A DNA stretch of 64,000 nucleotides, taken from assembly GCA_022822665.1 (NCBI GenBank), contig JAJEAR010000069.1, forward strand, positions 1 through 64,000, given 5' to 3'. The notes below the pieces were generated by a model. The model saw only the letters and a list, made by a program, of their open reading frames with translations. It was not told the DNA's origin and made no database searches. Source of the stretch: Alphaproteobacteria bacterium (lineage in GTDB: Bacteria; Pseudomonadota; Alphaproteobacteria; Thalassobaculales; Thalassobaculaceae). Below, in pieces: positions 16,981 to 25,916 of the stretch. Each line of letters opens with the position of its first letter. Positions within the stretch are counted from its first letter, which is position 1. The position numbers and the translations under genes are program-made.

Positions 16981-18728
16981 CCGGCGACGCGTGACCGGCC
17001 GCGAGCGACCTGCGGGTCGCGGGCGTCGGGCAGTGCCGAGAGGCTGTCGACAAGGAGGACCGGCAGGCTGTCGTCGCGACCGCGCACCGTCACCTGCCGG
17101 CTCGGGAACCCGGCGAGGTCAAGCCCCGACGCATCGGCGACCGCGTGCGAGACCACCAGCTCGGTCGCGAACTCCTTGGTCATGGCCTCGAGCCGGCTGG
17201 CGATGTTGACGGTATCGCCGACCGCGGTCAGCGAGCGGCTCTCGCGGTAGCCAAGTTCTCCGATGATTGCCGATCCGCCGTGAATGCCGACACCGATGCG
17301 CAGCGGATGCTCCAGGTCGTTGGCGAGGCTCTCGTTGAGTTCCCGCAGGTTCTCTCCCATGCGTCGCGCCGCGTCGAGGGAGGCCCGGCAGCCGGAGGCG
17401 TAGCTGTCGTCCACGCCGAACAGCGCCATGATCCCGTCACCGATGACCTTGTCGATCCGTCCGCCCGCATCCTCGATCGCACTGCCCATCTCGGTAACAT
17501 ACCGGTTCAGAATGAAGACGACGTCATAGGGCAGACGGCTTTCGGCAAGTCCGGTAAAGCCGCGGATATCGACGAACATGACGGCGATGTCACGCTCCTG
17601 CCCGTAGGTATACGCCGCCCTGGATCCGGCGGGCACCGGTGCGGACTGCTGCGGCGGCAGCAGGGGCAGGATCTCGACGGATGTCTCCGGGCGGGTCTGG
17701 CACGCAAGACGCACGTTGGGCGGAACCCCGATACGCTGCAGGACCCGGCGCTCCGGTTCCTGGATCGGGGCAAGCTGTTCGAGCCCGTCGCAGATGCGTA
17801 CCCGGCAGGTCGAGCACCGTCCCCGCCCGCCGCAGACACTCGCATGCGGGATGCCGCCGAGCCAGCTCGCCTCGAGCAGCGTCGCTCCCTGGGGAACCGC
17901 GACCTCCTGGCCGGACGCGTAGCGCACGATCACGCTGCGCCGACGCCGGCGCAGGGCAAGCACCAGCCATCGCACCCCGACCAGGGCGGCGAGAAACACC
18001 AGGTAGCCAGTCGCAACCGCGATCACGCGCCCCTCGGGATCGATGTCCGTCCCGTGGCCCGGAAGGTTGAAGGCGGTCTCGGCGGCAGCGAGCCACTCCG
18101 GATCCGCCGCGAACTTCATCACCCTGGCCCCGGCGGCAACGTAGCCGGCGAGCGACAGCGCCGGGACCAGGAGCGCCGCGGCGAACCACCACACCCGGGA
18201 GCGGCGATAGAACGCGGAGTAGCGCAGCCACTGGTGAACGCCGATGCAGCCGTGGGTCCACACCACCACCAGCGCCACAGCCTGCATCGCGGCACCCGAC
18301 CACATGTCGTGCCACAGCCCCAGCAGGACGTAGGTATAGGTGTCATCGATCCCGTACAGCTGATGCTGTCCCCGCGTCCCCACGACATGCGCGAGCAGCA
18401 GCCACGGTCCCAGCAGTCCGAGGACGTATTGCAGCTGCTGGAGCACCGGCAGTCCGCTCAGTTTCTCGCGCAGCACGATGCTGCCGGCCGCAAGCACCAT
18501 GTGGATCGCGAGCGCGCCGTAGAGCAGCACGGTCATCGGTCCGGAACGCCAGATGGCGACGAACCAGAGCCGGGAGGCCTCGAGTGCCTCGAGCGACCAC
18601 AGTCCGGCCATGTGGTTGGCGAGGTGGCTGGTCACGTAGACCATCAGCACCAGGCCGCTGAACAGCCGCAGGCGCTGAACCAGCTGCCGGGGGCCCCTGC
18701 GCGCTGTCTCGGTCGACAGGTCCGCCAT
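16968..18728 (-). CDS. Membrane-anchored, ferredoxin-fused class III adenylate cyclase
   Basis: The 586-aa protein has three parts. Residues 15-260 form about six membrane spans with repeated histidines ([27 protein letters not shown]), compatible with a b-type heme domain. Residues 265-355 are a plant-type 2Fe-2S ferredoxin with Cys299, Cys305, Cys308 and Cys343. Residues 375-560 are a class III cyclase catalytic domain with metal-binding Asp387 (VDIRGF) and Asp437 (KVIGDG) and NIASRLE. This suggests cAMP output controlled by redox state. Electron-linked regulation is inferred; similar fusions are known in alphaproteobacteria. Confidence 0.85.
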   Translation of the reverse strand: MADLSTETARRGPRQLVQRLRLFSGLVLMVYVTSHLANHMAGLWSLEALEASRLWFVAIWRSGPMTVLLYGALAIHMVLAAGSIVLREKLSGLPVLQQLQYVLGLLGPWLLLAHVVGTRGQHQLYGIDDTYTYVLLGLWHDMWSGAAMQAVALVVVWTHGCIGVHQWLRYSAFYRRSRVWWFAAALLVPALSLAGYVAAGARVMKFAADPEWLAAAETAFNLPGHGTDIDPEGRVIAVATGYLVFLAALVGVRWLVLALRRRRRSVIVRYASGQEVAVPQGATLLEASWLGGIPHASVCGGRGRCSTCRVRICDGLEQLAPIQEPERRVLQRIGVPPNVRLACQTRPETSVEILPLLPPQQSAPVPAGSRAAYTYGQERDIAVMFVDIRGFTGLAESRLPYDVVFILNRYVTEMGSAIEDAGGRIDKVIGDGIMALFGVDDSYASGCRASLDAARRMGENLRELNESLANDLEHPLRIGVGIHGGSAIIGELGYRESRSLTAVGDTVNIASRLEAMTKEFATELVVSHAVADASGLDLAGFPSRQVTVRGRDDSLPVLLVDSLSALPDARDPQVARGRSRVAGHSS

Positions 18729-18814
18729 CAGCCGGTCACCGGCCGGTTGCGCTTGAACTCGGTGCCAACCTGCGCCATAAAACCGCGCCTCTTCCAGCCG
18801 GACCTTGCGACACC

Positions 18815-19540
18815 GTGACCCATGCGTTGCACATCGAAGGCCTGACCAGGCATTTCGGTTCCAGGATCGCCGTCGACACAGTGACCTTCACCGCCGACAC
18901 CGGTGAGGTCCTCGGCTTTCTGGGACCCAACGGTGCGGGCAAGTCCACGACCATGAAGATGATCGTCGGGTTCCTTGCCCCGACCCGGGGCACCGCGCGG
19001 GTCCTTGGACGTGATGTCCTCCAGGATCCGCTGGGAGTCAAGGCGGCCGTCGGCTACCTGCCGGAAGGCGCGCCTGCCTATCCCGACATGACCCCGAAGG
19101 CCTTCCTCGACTTCATTGCCGGGATTCGGGGATATGACGGGGCCGACCGCCGCAAGCGGGTCGGACACGTCATCGAGCTCACGCGGATCGAGGAGGTTGC
19201 CGCCCAGCCGGTGGAAACCCTGTCGAAGGGGTACAAGCGCAGGGTCGGACTTGCCCAGTCACTGCTGCACGATCCGCAGGTGCTCATCCTCGACGAACCG
19301 ACCGACGGCCTCGATCCGAACCAGAAGCAGGTGGTACGCGAGCTGATCCGCACGATGGCGCGGGACAAGTGCATCGTGATCTCGACCCACGTGCTCGAGG
19401 AGGTGGACGCGGTGTGCACCCGCGCCTTGATCATCGCACGCGGCCGCATCAAGGCCGACGGCTCACCCGACACGCTGAGGTCGCAGTGGGGTTCCGACAA
19501 CCTCGACGAGGTGTTCGGGAGGATCACCCGGAATGCGTAA
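18815..19540 (+). CDS. GldA-like ABC exporter ATPase
   Basis: This 241-aa ATPase has Walker A GPNGAGKST, signature LSKGYKRRVGLAQSLL, Walker B VLILDEPTDGLDP and a switch His (STHVLEE), of the ABC-2 exporter class. GTG 18815 is the only start that keeps the N-terminal strand. It overlaps the permease by 8 bases, and the four genes 18815-23269 form one operon like the Gld/NosF-type uncharacterised transporters. Cargo unknown. Confidence 0.85.
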   Translation: MTHALHIEGLTRHFGSRIAVDTVTFTADTGEVLGFLGPNGAGKSTTMKMIVGFLAPTRGTARVLGRDVLQDPLGVKAAVGYLPEGAPAYPDMTPKAFLDFIAGIRGYDGADRRKRVGHVIELTRIEEVAAQPVETLSKGYKRRVGLAQSLLHDPQVLILDEPTDGLDPNQKQVVRELIRTMARDKCIVISTHVLEEVDAVCTRALIIARGRIKADGSPDTLRSQWGSDNLDEVFGRITRNA

Positions 19541-20267
19541 CACCTGGCTCGTCTTCAGGCGGGAGTTCGCCGCCTACTTCGCGACTCCACTCGCCTCGAT
19601 CTTCATCGTCATCTTCCTGTTGCTGGCCGGGCTGCTCACGTTCTTTCTCGGCGGGTTCCTCGAACGCGCCCAGGCCGACCTCGTGCCGTTCTTCGAGTTC
19701 CATCCCTGGCTCTACCTGTTCCTGGTCCCCGCACTGTCCATGCGCCTGTGGGCCGAGGAGCGCCGGCTCGGCACCATCGAGCTGTTCCTGACCCTGCCGA
19801 TCTCGATGATCGAGGCCGTGGCGGGCAAGTTCCTTGCCGCCTGGGCGTTTGCCGGGACGGCGCTGGCGCTGACCTTCCCGTTCTGGCTGACCGTCAACTA
19901 CCTCGGCAATCCCGACAACGGCGTCATCGTGGCGTCCTACGTCGCAAGCCTGCTCATGGCTGGTGCCTACCTCGCCATCGGCTCGATGATCTCGGCCGCC
20001 ACCAAGAACCAGGTGATCGCCTTCGTGCTGACCACAGCAGCCTGCTTCGTCCTCACGCTTGCCGGATCGACCTTCGTGCTCGACTTCCTGTCGGCCTGGG
20101 CGCCGACCACCGTCGTCGAGATCGTGGCCAGTCTCGGGTTCCTGCCGCACTTCCAGTCGATCCAGCGCGGCGTGATCGACCTGCGCGACATCGTGTTCTT
20201 CGTCTCGGTGATCATGATCGCGCTCACCGCCAATGCGGTGATCGTCGACTGGCGAAAGGCAATGTGA
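19533..20267 (+). CDS. GldF-like ABC-2 permease
   Basis: The 244-aa inner-membrane protein begins with VFRREFAAYFATPLA, typical of ABC-2 permeases, and has about six spans. RLWAEERRLGTIELFLTLPIS is the conserved cytosolic segment that meets the ATPase. It overlaps the ATPase gene by 8 bases and is followed after 1 base by the GldG-like gene. Confidence 0.85.
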   Translation: MRNTWLVFRREFAAYFATPLASIFIVIFLLLAGLLTFFLGGFLERAQADLVPFFEFHPWLYLFLVPALSMRLWAEERRLGTIELFLTLPISMIEAVAGKFLAAWAFAGTALALTFPFWLTVNYLGNPDNGVIVASYVASLLMAGAYLAIGSMISAATKNQVIAFVLTTAACFVLTLAGSTFVLDFLSAWAPTTVVEIVASLGFLPHFQSIQRGVIDLRDIVFFVSVIMIALTANAVIVDWRKAM

Positions 20268-20268
20268 G

Positions 20269-22206
20269 ATGGCCGCCCCGACATCGAGAGCGCCAGGCGG
20301 CACCGGAACGGTCGTCCTCGTGCTGGGACTGCTGGCGGTGCTGTTCGTCTCGATCAACACCATCTCCTCGGCGCTCCTGACCTCGGCCCGCCTCGACCTG
20401 ACCGAGGACCGGCTGTACACGCTGTCACCCTCGACGCGCGCCCTGCTGGGGAAGGTGGAGGAACCGGTCACTTTCAGGCTGTACCTCTCGGGCTCGCTGG
20501 CACAGGCGGCACCGAGGCTCGGACTCTATGCGACCCGGGTCCGCGACCTTTTGCGCGAATACGAGACCGTGTCGGGAGGCCTGGTGCGCCTCGAGGTCCT
20601 GGACCCCGAGCCGTTCTCCGATGTCGAGGATCGCGCCGTGGCGGCCGGGCTGCAGGCAGTGACCGCTTCGGGCGGCAGCGAGAAGCTCTACTTCGGGCTG
20701 GTTGGAACCAACACCACCGACGATATCGAGACGATCCCGTTCATGCGCGTGGATCTCGAGGATTTCCTTGAATACGAGCTGTCGCGAATGCTGCACGCGC
20801 TCTCGACCGCCGATCCCACGGTAATCGGGATCATCTCGTCGTTGCCCACAGACGGGACAGTGCGGATGAACCCGCAGGGGGTGCAGGAGCAGGTGCCGCC
20901 CTACGTGATCCGGACCCGGATCGGCGAATTGTTCGAGACCCGGTACCTGGGCCGGCAGGTCGACGAGGTGCCAGACGACGTGAACGTCCTGGTCATCGCG
21001 CACCCGAAAGACGCCACGCCGCGGACCCGGTTCGCCATCGACCAGTTCCTGCTTGCGGGCGGCAGGGCGGTGGTGCTGGTCGATCCGTTCTCGGAGACCC
21101 AGGGCATGGAGGGGCAGCTGCTCGGAACCGTGGTCGAGGGCAGCAGCCTGGAGGCGATGTTCGATGCCTGGGGCGTGGAGTTCGGGGTCGGCACGGTCGT
21201 CGGCGACAAGCTGAGTGCCCGCAAGGTCATCTCCCAGGACAGCTCAAGCCTGATCGAGTACGTGCCCTGGCTGGAACTGCGCGGACCGAGCATCAATTCC
21301 TCCTCACCCATCATGTCGGGCGTCGAGGTGGTGGCGATGGCAAGCGCCGGCCACTTCACCCTGCGCGATGACGCTCCGGTGACACTGACGCCGCTGCTGA
21401 CCTCCTCGCCGGGGTCGATGCTGATCGATGCCGCCAAGGTGCAGGGTTTCCGTGATCCGGAGCGGTTGCTCGACGAGTACAGGGCCGGCCAGCGCTACGT
21501 CCTCGGCGCCCGGGTGACCGGCATGGTCGAAACGGCGTTTCCGGACGGGCCGCCACCACCCCCGGAAGGGGATGATGCCCGGGGCACTCCGCCACCGCCC
21601 TGGACGCGGCCGGTGCTCACGACCTCGGTGCAGCCGCTGGACGTGGTCCTGTTCGGGGATGCCGACCTGCTCTCCGACCGGTTCTGGATCAGGATGCAGG
21701 ACTACGTCGGGGGACAGATACCGGTTCCGACCGCGAGCAACGGCATCCTCGTGCTCAACACGCTCGAGGCACTGTCGGGATCGAGCACGCTGATGGAACT
21801 GCGCGGGCGCGGCAGCGTCAGCCGACCGTTCGAGGTCGTCGAGGAGATCCAGCGCGCGGCCGAGCGGAACTTTACCGACAAGGAACGCGAACTCCGCCAG
21901 ACACTCGAGAAGACCGAGCAGGAACTCCACGCGCTCAGAGTCCGCAATCCCGAGGACGCGGCGCGGGTGGTTCCGGAGCGCGACCGCAGGCAGATCGAAC
22001 GGTTCCAGCGCGAAAGGCTGCAACTGCGCTCCGAACTGCGCGAGATCCAGCGGTCACTCAACGAGGACTTCGAGCGGCTGCAGACCAGGCTGTGGTTCCT
22101 CAACATCGCGCTGGCTCCGCTGGTCGTGACCCTGGCCGCCATCCTGCTCGCGGTCTGGCGTGCATTCCGCCGGCGTGACCGTGTCCACGAGGCGGTTGCA
22201 GGATGA
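20269..22206 (+). CDS. GldG-like ABC-transporter auxiliary membrane protein
   Basis: The 645-aa protein has an N-terminal membrane anchor (VVLVLGLLAVLFVSINTIS), a large extracytoplasmic region beginning RLDLTEDRLYTLSPSTRALL, a Pro-rich linker (GPPPPPEGDD, about residue 425), a charged coiled coil (about 520-605) and a C-terminal span ending in RAFRRRD. This matches the GldG/ABC-type auxiliary family (PF09822), originally named from gliding motility but widespread in non-gliders. Its position between permease and DUF4340 protein is the usual order. Confidence 0.8.
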   Translation: MAAPTSRAPGGTGTVVLVLGLLAVLFVSINTISSALLTSARLDLTEDRLYTLSPSTRALLGKVEEPVTFRLYLSGSLAQAAPRLGLYATRVRDLLREYETVSGGLVRLEVLDPEPFSDVEDRAVAAGLQAVTASGGSEKLYFGLVGTNTTDDIETIPFMRVDLEDFLEYELSRMLHALSTADPTVIGIISSLPTDGTVRMNPQGVQEQVPPYVIRTRIGELFETRYLGRQVDEVPDDVNVLVIAHPKDATPRTRFAIDQFLLAGGRAVVLVDPFSETQGMEGQLLGTVVEGSSLEAMFDAWGVEFGVGTVVGDKLSARKVISQDSSSLIEYVPWLELRGPSINSSSPIMSGVEVVAMASAGHFTLRDDAPVTLTPLLTSSPGSMLIDAAKVQGFRDPERLLDEYRAGQRYVLGARVTGMVETAFPDGPPPPPEGDDARGTPPPPWTRPVLTTSVQPLDVVLFGDADLLSDRFWIRMQDYVGGQIPVPTASNGILVLNTLEALSGSSTLMELRGRGSVSRPFEVVEEIQRAAERNFTDKERELRQTLEKTEQELHALRVRNPEDAARVVPERDRRQIERFQRERLQLRSELREIQRSLNEDFERLQTRLWFLNIALAPLVVTLAAILLAVWRAFRRRDRVHEAVAG

Positions 22207-22216
22207 GTGACCCGGC

Positions 22217-23269
22217 ATGCTGACCAGACGTTTCATCCTCTTCCTTGCGCTGCTGAGCGCCGCGGCGTTCGCCGCCGCCGCCGGACTGACCTGGCAGCGA
22301 TGGCACGAGACCATCCGCAGCGTGGATGCCGAGCCCGCCTTCCCCGGCATTGCCGAACGGCTCGAGGACGTGACAACCATCCGGATCGTGCGCGCAGCGG
22401 ACCACCCCGACGGGGGGCTCACCATCACGCGCGCGGCCGATCAGTGGACGGTGGCCGAGAAGGACGGCTACCGGACCCGGCCGGCAGCGGTCCGCGAACT
22501 CCTGCTCGGACTGGCCGACCTCGAGCTGATCGACGCCAGGACCCGGGCCCCAGCCCGCTACCACAGGCTGCACCTGTCCGACACCGACACGCCGGGATCG
22601 CGTGCGACCCGCATCGTGCTCGAGGACGCGACGGGCGCGGTGCTGATCGACGCGCTGTTCGGAAAGTCGGTTCCGAGCCTGTCCGGAGACACTCCGTCGA
22701 TGTACGTGCGCCGCTCGGGAGAAGCCCAGAGCTGGCTTGCAACCGGTGAGTTGCGGATCAGGGGCGGGCATCTCGACTGGGTCCCGATCGTGCTCGCGCG
22801 CATCGAGAGGAGCCGGATCGCGCTTGCCCGCCTGTCATCACCCGGCGCCGACCCTCTCGAGCTGTCCTGGGACAACAGGACCCGGCAGTTCCGCATCCGC
22901 GACCTGCCCGACGACCGGGAGATCGCCTCGCGCTACGAACTGCTCCAGGTCGGCATGCTGGCCGAGACCCTGGTGCTCGATGACGTGCGCAGCGCGGACG
23001 GGCTAACGCCCGATCCCGAACTCGGCGGCGCGACCTGGCAGACCGTCGACGGCCTGATGCTCACCCTCACATTGGCGCCGGGATCGGGGAACGACCCGGC
23101 GCCATGGGCGCTGCTCGCCGTAGACACCGGCCCGGACGCCGAACAGAAGGTGCTGGACGAGGCGGCCGGGATCCGGGAGCACACCGACGGCTGGGCATTC
23201 CGCCTGCCCGAGCGCACCCTCGCGCGGCTGCGCGCCACCAGCGACAGCCTGACCCGGCCGAAAGGTTGA
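22217..23269 (+). CDS. DUF4340 protein of the Gld-type transporter operon
   Basis: The 350-aa protein has a single N-terminal membrane anchor (FILFLALLSAAAFAAAAGL) and an extracytoplasmic region with two repeated halves of the DUF4340 kind (PAAVRELLLGLADLELI; EIASRYELLQVGMLAETLVL). In other genomes this family follows GldG-like genes, so it is probably part of the exporter. No enzymatic motif seen. Starts 10 bases after the GldG-like stop. Confidence 0.75.
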   Translation: MLTRRFILFLALLSAAAFAAAAGLTWQRWHETIRSVDAEPAFPGIAERLEDVTTIRIVRAADHPDGGLTITRAADQWTVAEKDGYRTRPAAVRELLLGLADLELIDARTRAPARYHRLHLSDTDTPGSRATRIVLEDATGAVLIDALFGKSVPSLSGDTPSMYVRRSGEAQSWLATGELRIRGGHLDWVPIVLARIERSRIALARLSSPGADPLELSWDNRTRQFRIRDLPDDREIASRYELLQVGMLAETLVLDDVRSADGLTPDPELGGATWQTVDGLMLTLTLAPGSGNDPAPWALLAVDTGPDAEQKVLDEAAGIREHTDGWAFRLPERTLARLRATSDSLTRPKG

Positions 23270-23457
23270 CACGAACGGACCGCATCGGCGAGCCCGCACC
23301 CCGGCACCGGTAACTTCCGTCCCGATCTGCACTGCGAAACCAGTGACCAACCGGCGTTCTTGCGACGCGGGACCAGACCCGGATTGACATTGCCGCAGCA
23401 GTGCCCGGCCGAAATCCGACCGGTCAGTTCACCTGGCTGGCAGGTGACATGCTTGCT

Positions 23458-23620
23458 GGAAGGGGCCTCTCACCGTACCCGAAACTGCGGGAGTGCCCCT
23501 TCACGGTGCCGCCATGGCGAAATGACGAACCCGGGAATCCTCGAATGCCCGGTCCACGGTATGGACCGGGCCGGAGGGAGCCCCCGTCCCCGTTGAATGG
23601 CGTCACCCTGTGCTCGGTGG
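23458..23620 (-). pseudogene. Deletion-fused relic of an enoyl-CoA hydratase/CaiB gene pair
   Basis: Bases 23458-23496 match the last part of the intact hydratase gene (25078-25115), and 23494-23620 match an internal part of the intact CoA-transferase gene (26086-26212), in the same order and orientation. By eye the second match is about 80-85 % identical with two compensating 1-base gaps. So a second copy of the neighbouring locus once stood here and lost about 1 kb between the two pieces. The minus-strand reading is broken and cannot make a protein. Confidence 0.75.
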
Positions 23621-23624
23621 CGAG

Positions 23625-23945
23625 GAGCCGTGCGGCGTCCCGGCAACGGCTCCGGTTGGTGGCATGAACACGGTCGACGGTCCCGCCACCGGTGTGGACC
23701 TCCGCCCGGGTCTCCCACGCCTGCTTCCTGCCTCGTTGAGTCGGGTGTACACCGAACGTCGCAGTCGCGAGGCGAGAGGTCTCCGGTTATCCGGTTTCCA
23801 CCGCGTGGGCTCGGCCCATGATCGCGATGAAGTCAGCCCGGGAGAGATGAACGAAGCGCGCGTCGCCGGCCGTGGATCCCCGGGGAGGAAGACAGCAGCC
23901 CGCAGGGCGAAGGAAGCAACGGTCATGTCGTTGGCCATCGGAGCA
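23625..23945 (+). mobile_element. Probable group II intron leader remnant (no reverse transcriptase left)
   Basis: The plus strand reads GGTGGCATGAACACGG, then CCTCGTTGAGTCGGGTG with TACACCGAACGTCG, then a GATGAAGTCAGCC block, ACGAAGC, and GTCATGTCG before 23935. This order resembles the region just before the reverse-transcriptase ORF of proteobacterial group II introns as I recall it. The expected reverse transcriptase and domain V are absent; the HNH gene ends at 24001 on the other strand. Identification is from memory of the pattern and is tentative. Confidence 0.4.
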
Positions 23946-24000
23946 GACGGGATGGCGCCGGGCTGCGCTGCATGAAGCGACGCTTCAGCTGTTTCGTGAT

Positions 24001-24861
24001 TTACACGTGTGCCTGGACTTCGTGGCGGGAGATCCGCATGGGTTTCCGCATTCCCGGAAATACGAAACTCTCATCGGCCCAGTCGAAGGGTGCATCGACC
24101 CGGTGTATGGCACGGTGGTGGTTCGGGCAGATGAGCACCATGTTATGGAGCTCGTCCTGGCCGCCGCGGCTGAGCCAGTGGACATGATGCGCTTCACAGA
24201 GATCCTGTCGGTACAAGGACCTGGGATTCCATTTGCACAGCTGGCACATGCCTTCGTACAGTTCCCGCAGTTCCCTGACATGCTGCGGATTGCGGCGCGG
24301 TGCCTGTTCGAACAGGTAGCGGCGGCGCTCATCCGCGATGCCGGGAGCCTCGGCTGCGATGAGGCTGCTTACGGAAGCGGGGTCTCCGAGAAGGATACGG
24401 GCCTCCAGCTCTTCCTCCGGCAGCAGTCGGGCGCGTGGTTCAGGTGGCAGGTGGCGGGCGTATTGCGCGAGCACCCGGTGGTCTGCCGGGGTCAGCCGCC
24501 TTACGGCCGCGTGACCCTGAAAAGACCTGCCGAGCACCGGGGCGCTGGCCCTGACGGAGAGCTGTCTGATCAGCCCGGAAACATCGGGCTGATCGTCGGT
24601 CCGGAAGTAGCGCGACTTCTCGAGGTTGCCCCAGAGCCGGTACTCACCGTACCGGTACCCTGCTGGATTCCTGGTTTTCGCGCGGACGACAAGGTCCATC
24701 GCGAGGACGTACTTGCCAGAAGGCGTCCTGGTAAAAGCCCACAGACTGTCGCCAGGTTCGATCCCGTGCAGGAGCGGGTTGGACTGGTTGAGATGATAAC
24801 CGGCTCCCCAGTCCAGGTCGCGGCGATAGTTCCTGCCCACCCAGTGGTACAGCAACGGCAT
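24001..24861 (-). CDS. HNH endonuclease with PUA/EVE-like N-terminal domain
   Basis: The 286-aa protein has two halves. Residues 1-105 (LLHGIEPGDSLWAFTRTP, VLAMDLVVRAKTRNP, YGEYRLWGNLEKSRYF) look like a PUA/EVE-type modified-base reader. Residues 200-255 are an HNH nuclease with zinc ligands Cys206, Cys209, Cys245 and His248 around EAHHVHWLSRGG and NMVLICPNHH. EVE/SRA-HNH fusions are known modification-dependent restriction enzymes, so a solitary defence role is plausible. No methylase or partner lies nearby. The domain assignment of the N-terminus is inference; HNH is clear. Confidence 0.75.
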   Translation of the reverse strand: MPLLYHWVGRNYRRDLDWGAGYHLNQSNPLLHGIEPGDSLWAFTRTPSGKYVLAMDLVVRAKTRNPAGYRYGEYRLWGNLEKSRYFRTDDQPDVSGLIRQLSVRASAPVLGRSFQGHAAVRRLTPADHRVLAQYARHLPPEPRARLLPEEELEARILLGDPASVSSLIAAEAPGIADERRRYLFEQAPRRNPQHVRELRELYEGMCQLCKWNPRSLYRQDLCEAHHVHWLSRGGQDELHNMVLICPNHHRAIHRVDAPFDWADESFVFPGMRKPMRISRHEVQAHV

Positions 24862-25087
24862 CGGAATCAGCTACAAAAACCCGTGGCGAGACGTTGCCGC
24901 TTCAACGCAGGGCCCCGATGGGGCGTCGGGGCAGACAGTCAGCCGTGCGGCACGCTTCCATGGTCGGGAACAGCCCCGGTTTCCATCCGCCAAATGGCCG
25001 GAGAAAAGGCCGGTAGCGAGCAAGTCGCAGGGAAATGCTGCATGATGCCCTCTCAACACGCCGCAGCGCGCTCCGGGAAGCGGCCCC

Positions 25088-25894
25088 TCACCGTCCCCGG
25101 AACTGCGGGCGTCGCTTTTCCATGAAGGCGCGCCGGCCCTCCTCGTAGTCTTCGCTGGTCCGGCACATGGCCACCGCCGCCTCCGGGGCGTCGAGATCCC
25201 ACTCCGCCTCCGGCTTTGCCAGTTCGATCAGTGCCTGCTTGGCCGCCCGGATTGCAAGCGGGGCGTTGCGCGCGATGCGATCGACGAGGTCGCCGACCGC
25301 GTCATCGAGACCGGCCTGGGGCAGGACCCGGTTGACCAGCCCCATGTTCCGGGCCTCCTCCGCGTCGAACTGCCGGCCGGTGTAGAAGATCTCGGCGGTA
25401 AACGCCGGTCCGACCAGCCGGGCCAGGCCGCGAATGCCCTCGAACTTGTAGCCGATCCCGAGCTTGGCCGCCGGAATGCCGAAGGTGGAGATGTCGGAGC
25501 AGTAGCGGATATCGCACCCGACCGCGATCGCGAGCCCGCCACCGATGCAGTAGCCGTTGATGCAGGCAATGGTGGGTTTGACCACCGCGTCGAGCGCCCG
25601 GTGGAAGTTGGCGACCGAAACCTCGTAGGCGCGAATGGCCTCGAGCGATCCGCGCTCGGTTTCGAACCGGGAGATGTCGGCCCCCGCCACGAAGGCCCGT
25701 TCGCCCGCGCCCGTGAGCACGATTACGCGGACATCGTCCCGGGCGTTGAAACGGTCGAGCAGGTCCGCCGTTCCGTCCCACATGTCCTGCGACATGGCAT
25801 TGTGACGGGCCGGGTTGTTGAAGGTGATCCACGCGACCCCTCCCTCGACCCTGGCCAGGAGCCGCTCGTCGTCCCGTTCGGGTTCGGCTGCCAT
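25088..25894 (-). CDS. Enoyl-CoA hydratase/isomerase-family (crotonase) enzyme
   Basis: The 268-aa crotonase has the oxyanion-hole segments AGADISRFE (about residue 70) and CINGYCIGGGLAIAVGCDIRY (about 111-131), and FGIPAAKLGIGY. The hydratase Glu pair is partly changed, so it could be a hydratase, carnitinyl-CoA dehydratase (CaiD-like) or isomerase. AGGGAGAAG precedes ATG 25894. It is 22 bases after the CaiB-like gene, so the two likely form a carnitine-type or short acyl-CoA pathway. A relic of the same pair sits at 23458-23620. Confidence 0.85.
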   Translation of the reverse strand: MAAEPERDDERLLARVEGGVAWITFNNPARHNAMSQDMWDGTADLLDRFNARDDVRVIVLTGAGERAFVAGADISRFETERGSLEAIRAYEVSVANFHRALDAVVKPTIACINGYCIGGGLAIAVGCDIRYCSDISTFGIPAAKLGIGYKFEGIRGLARLVGPAFTAEIFYTGRQFDAEEARNMGLVNRVLPQAGLDDAVGDLVDRIARNAPLAIRAAKQALIELAKPEAEWDLDAPEAAVAMCRTSEDYEEGRRAFMEKRRPQFRGR

Positions 25895-25916
25895 CCCTCT
25901 TCTCCCTGTCTGTTCG

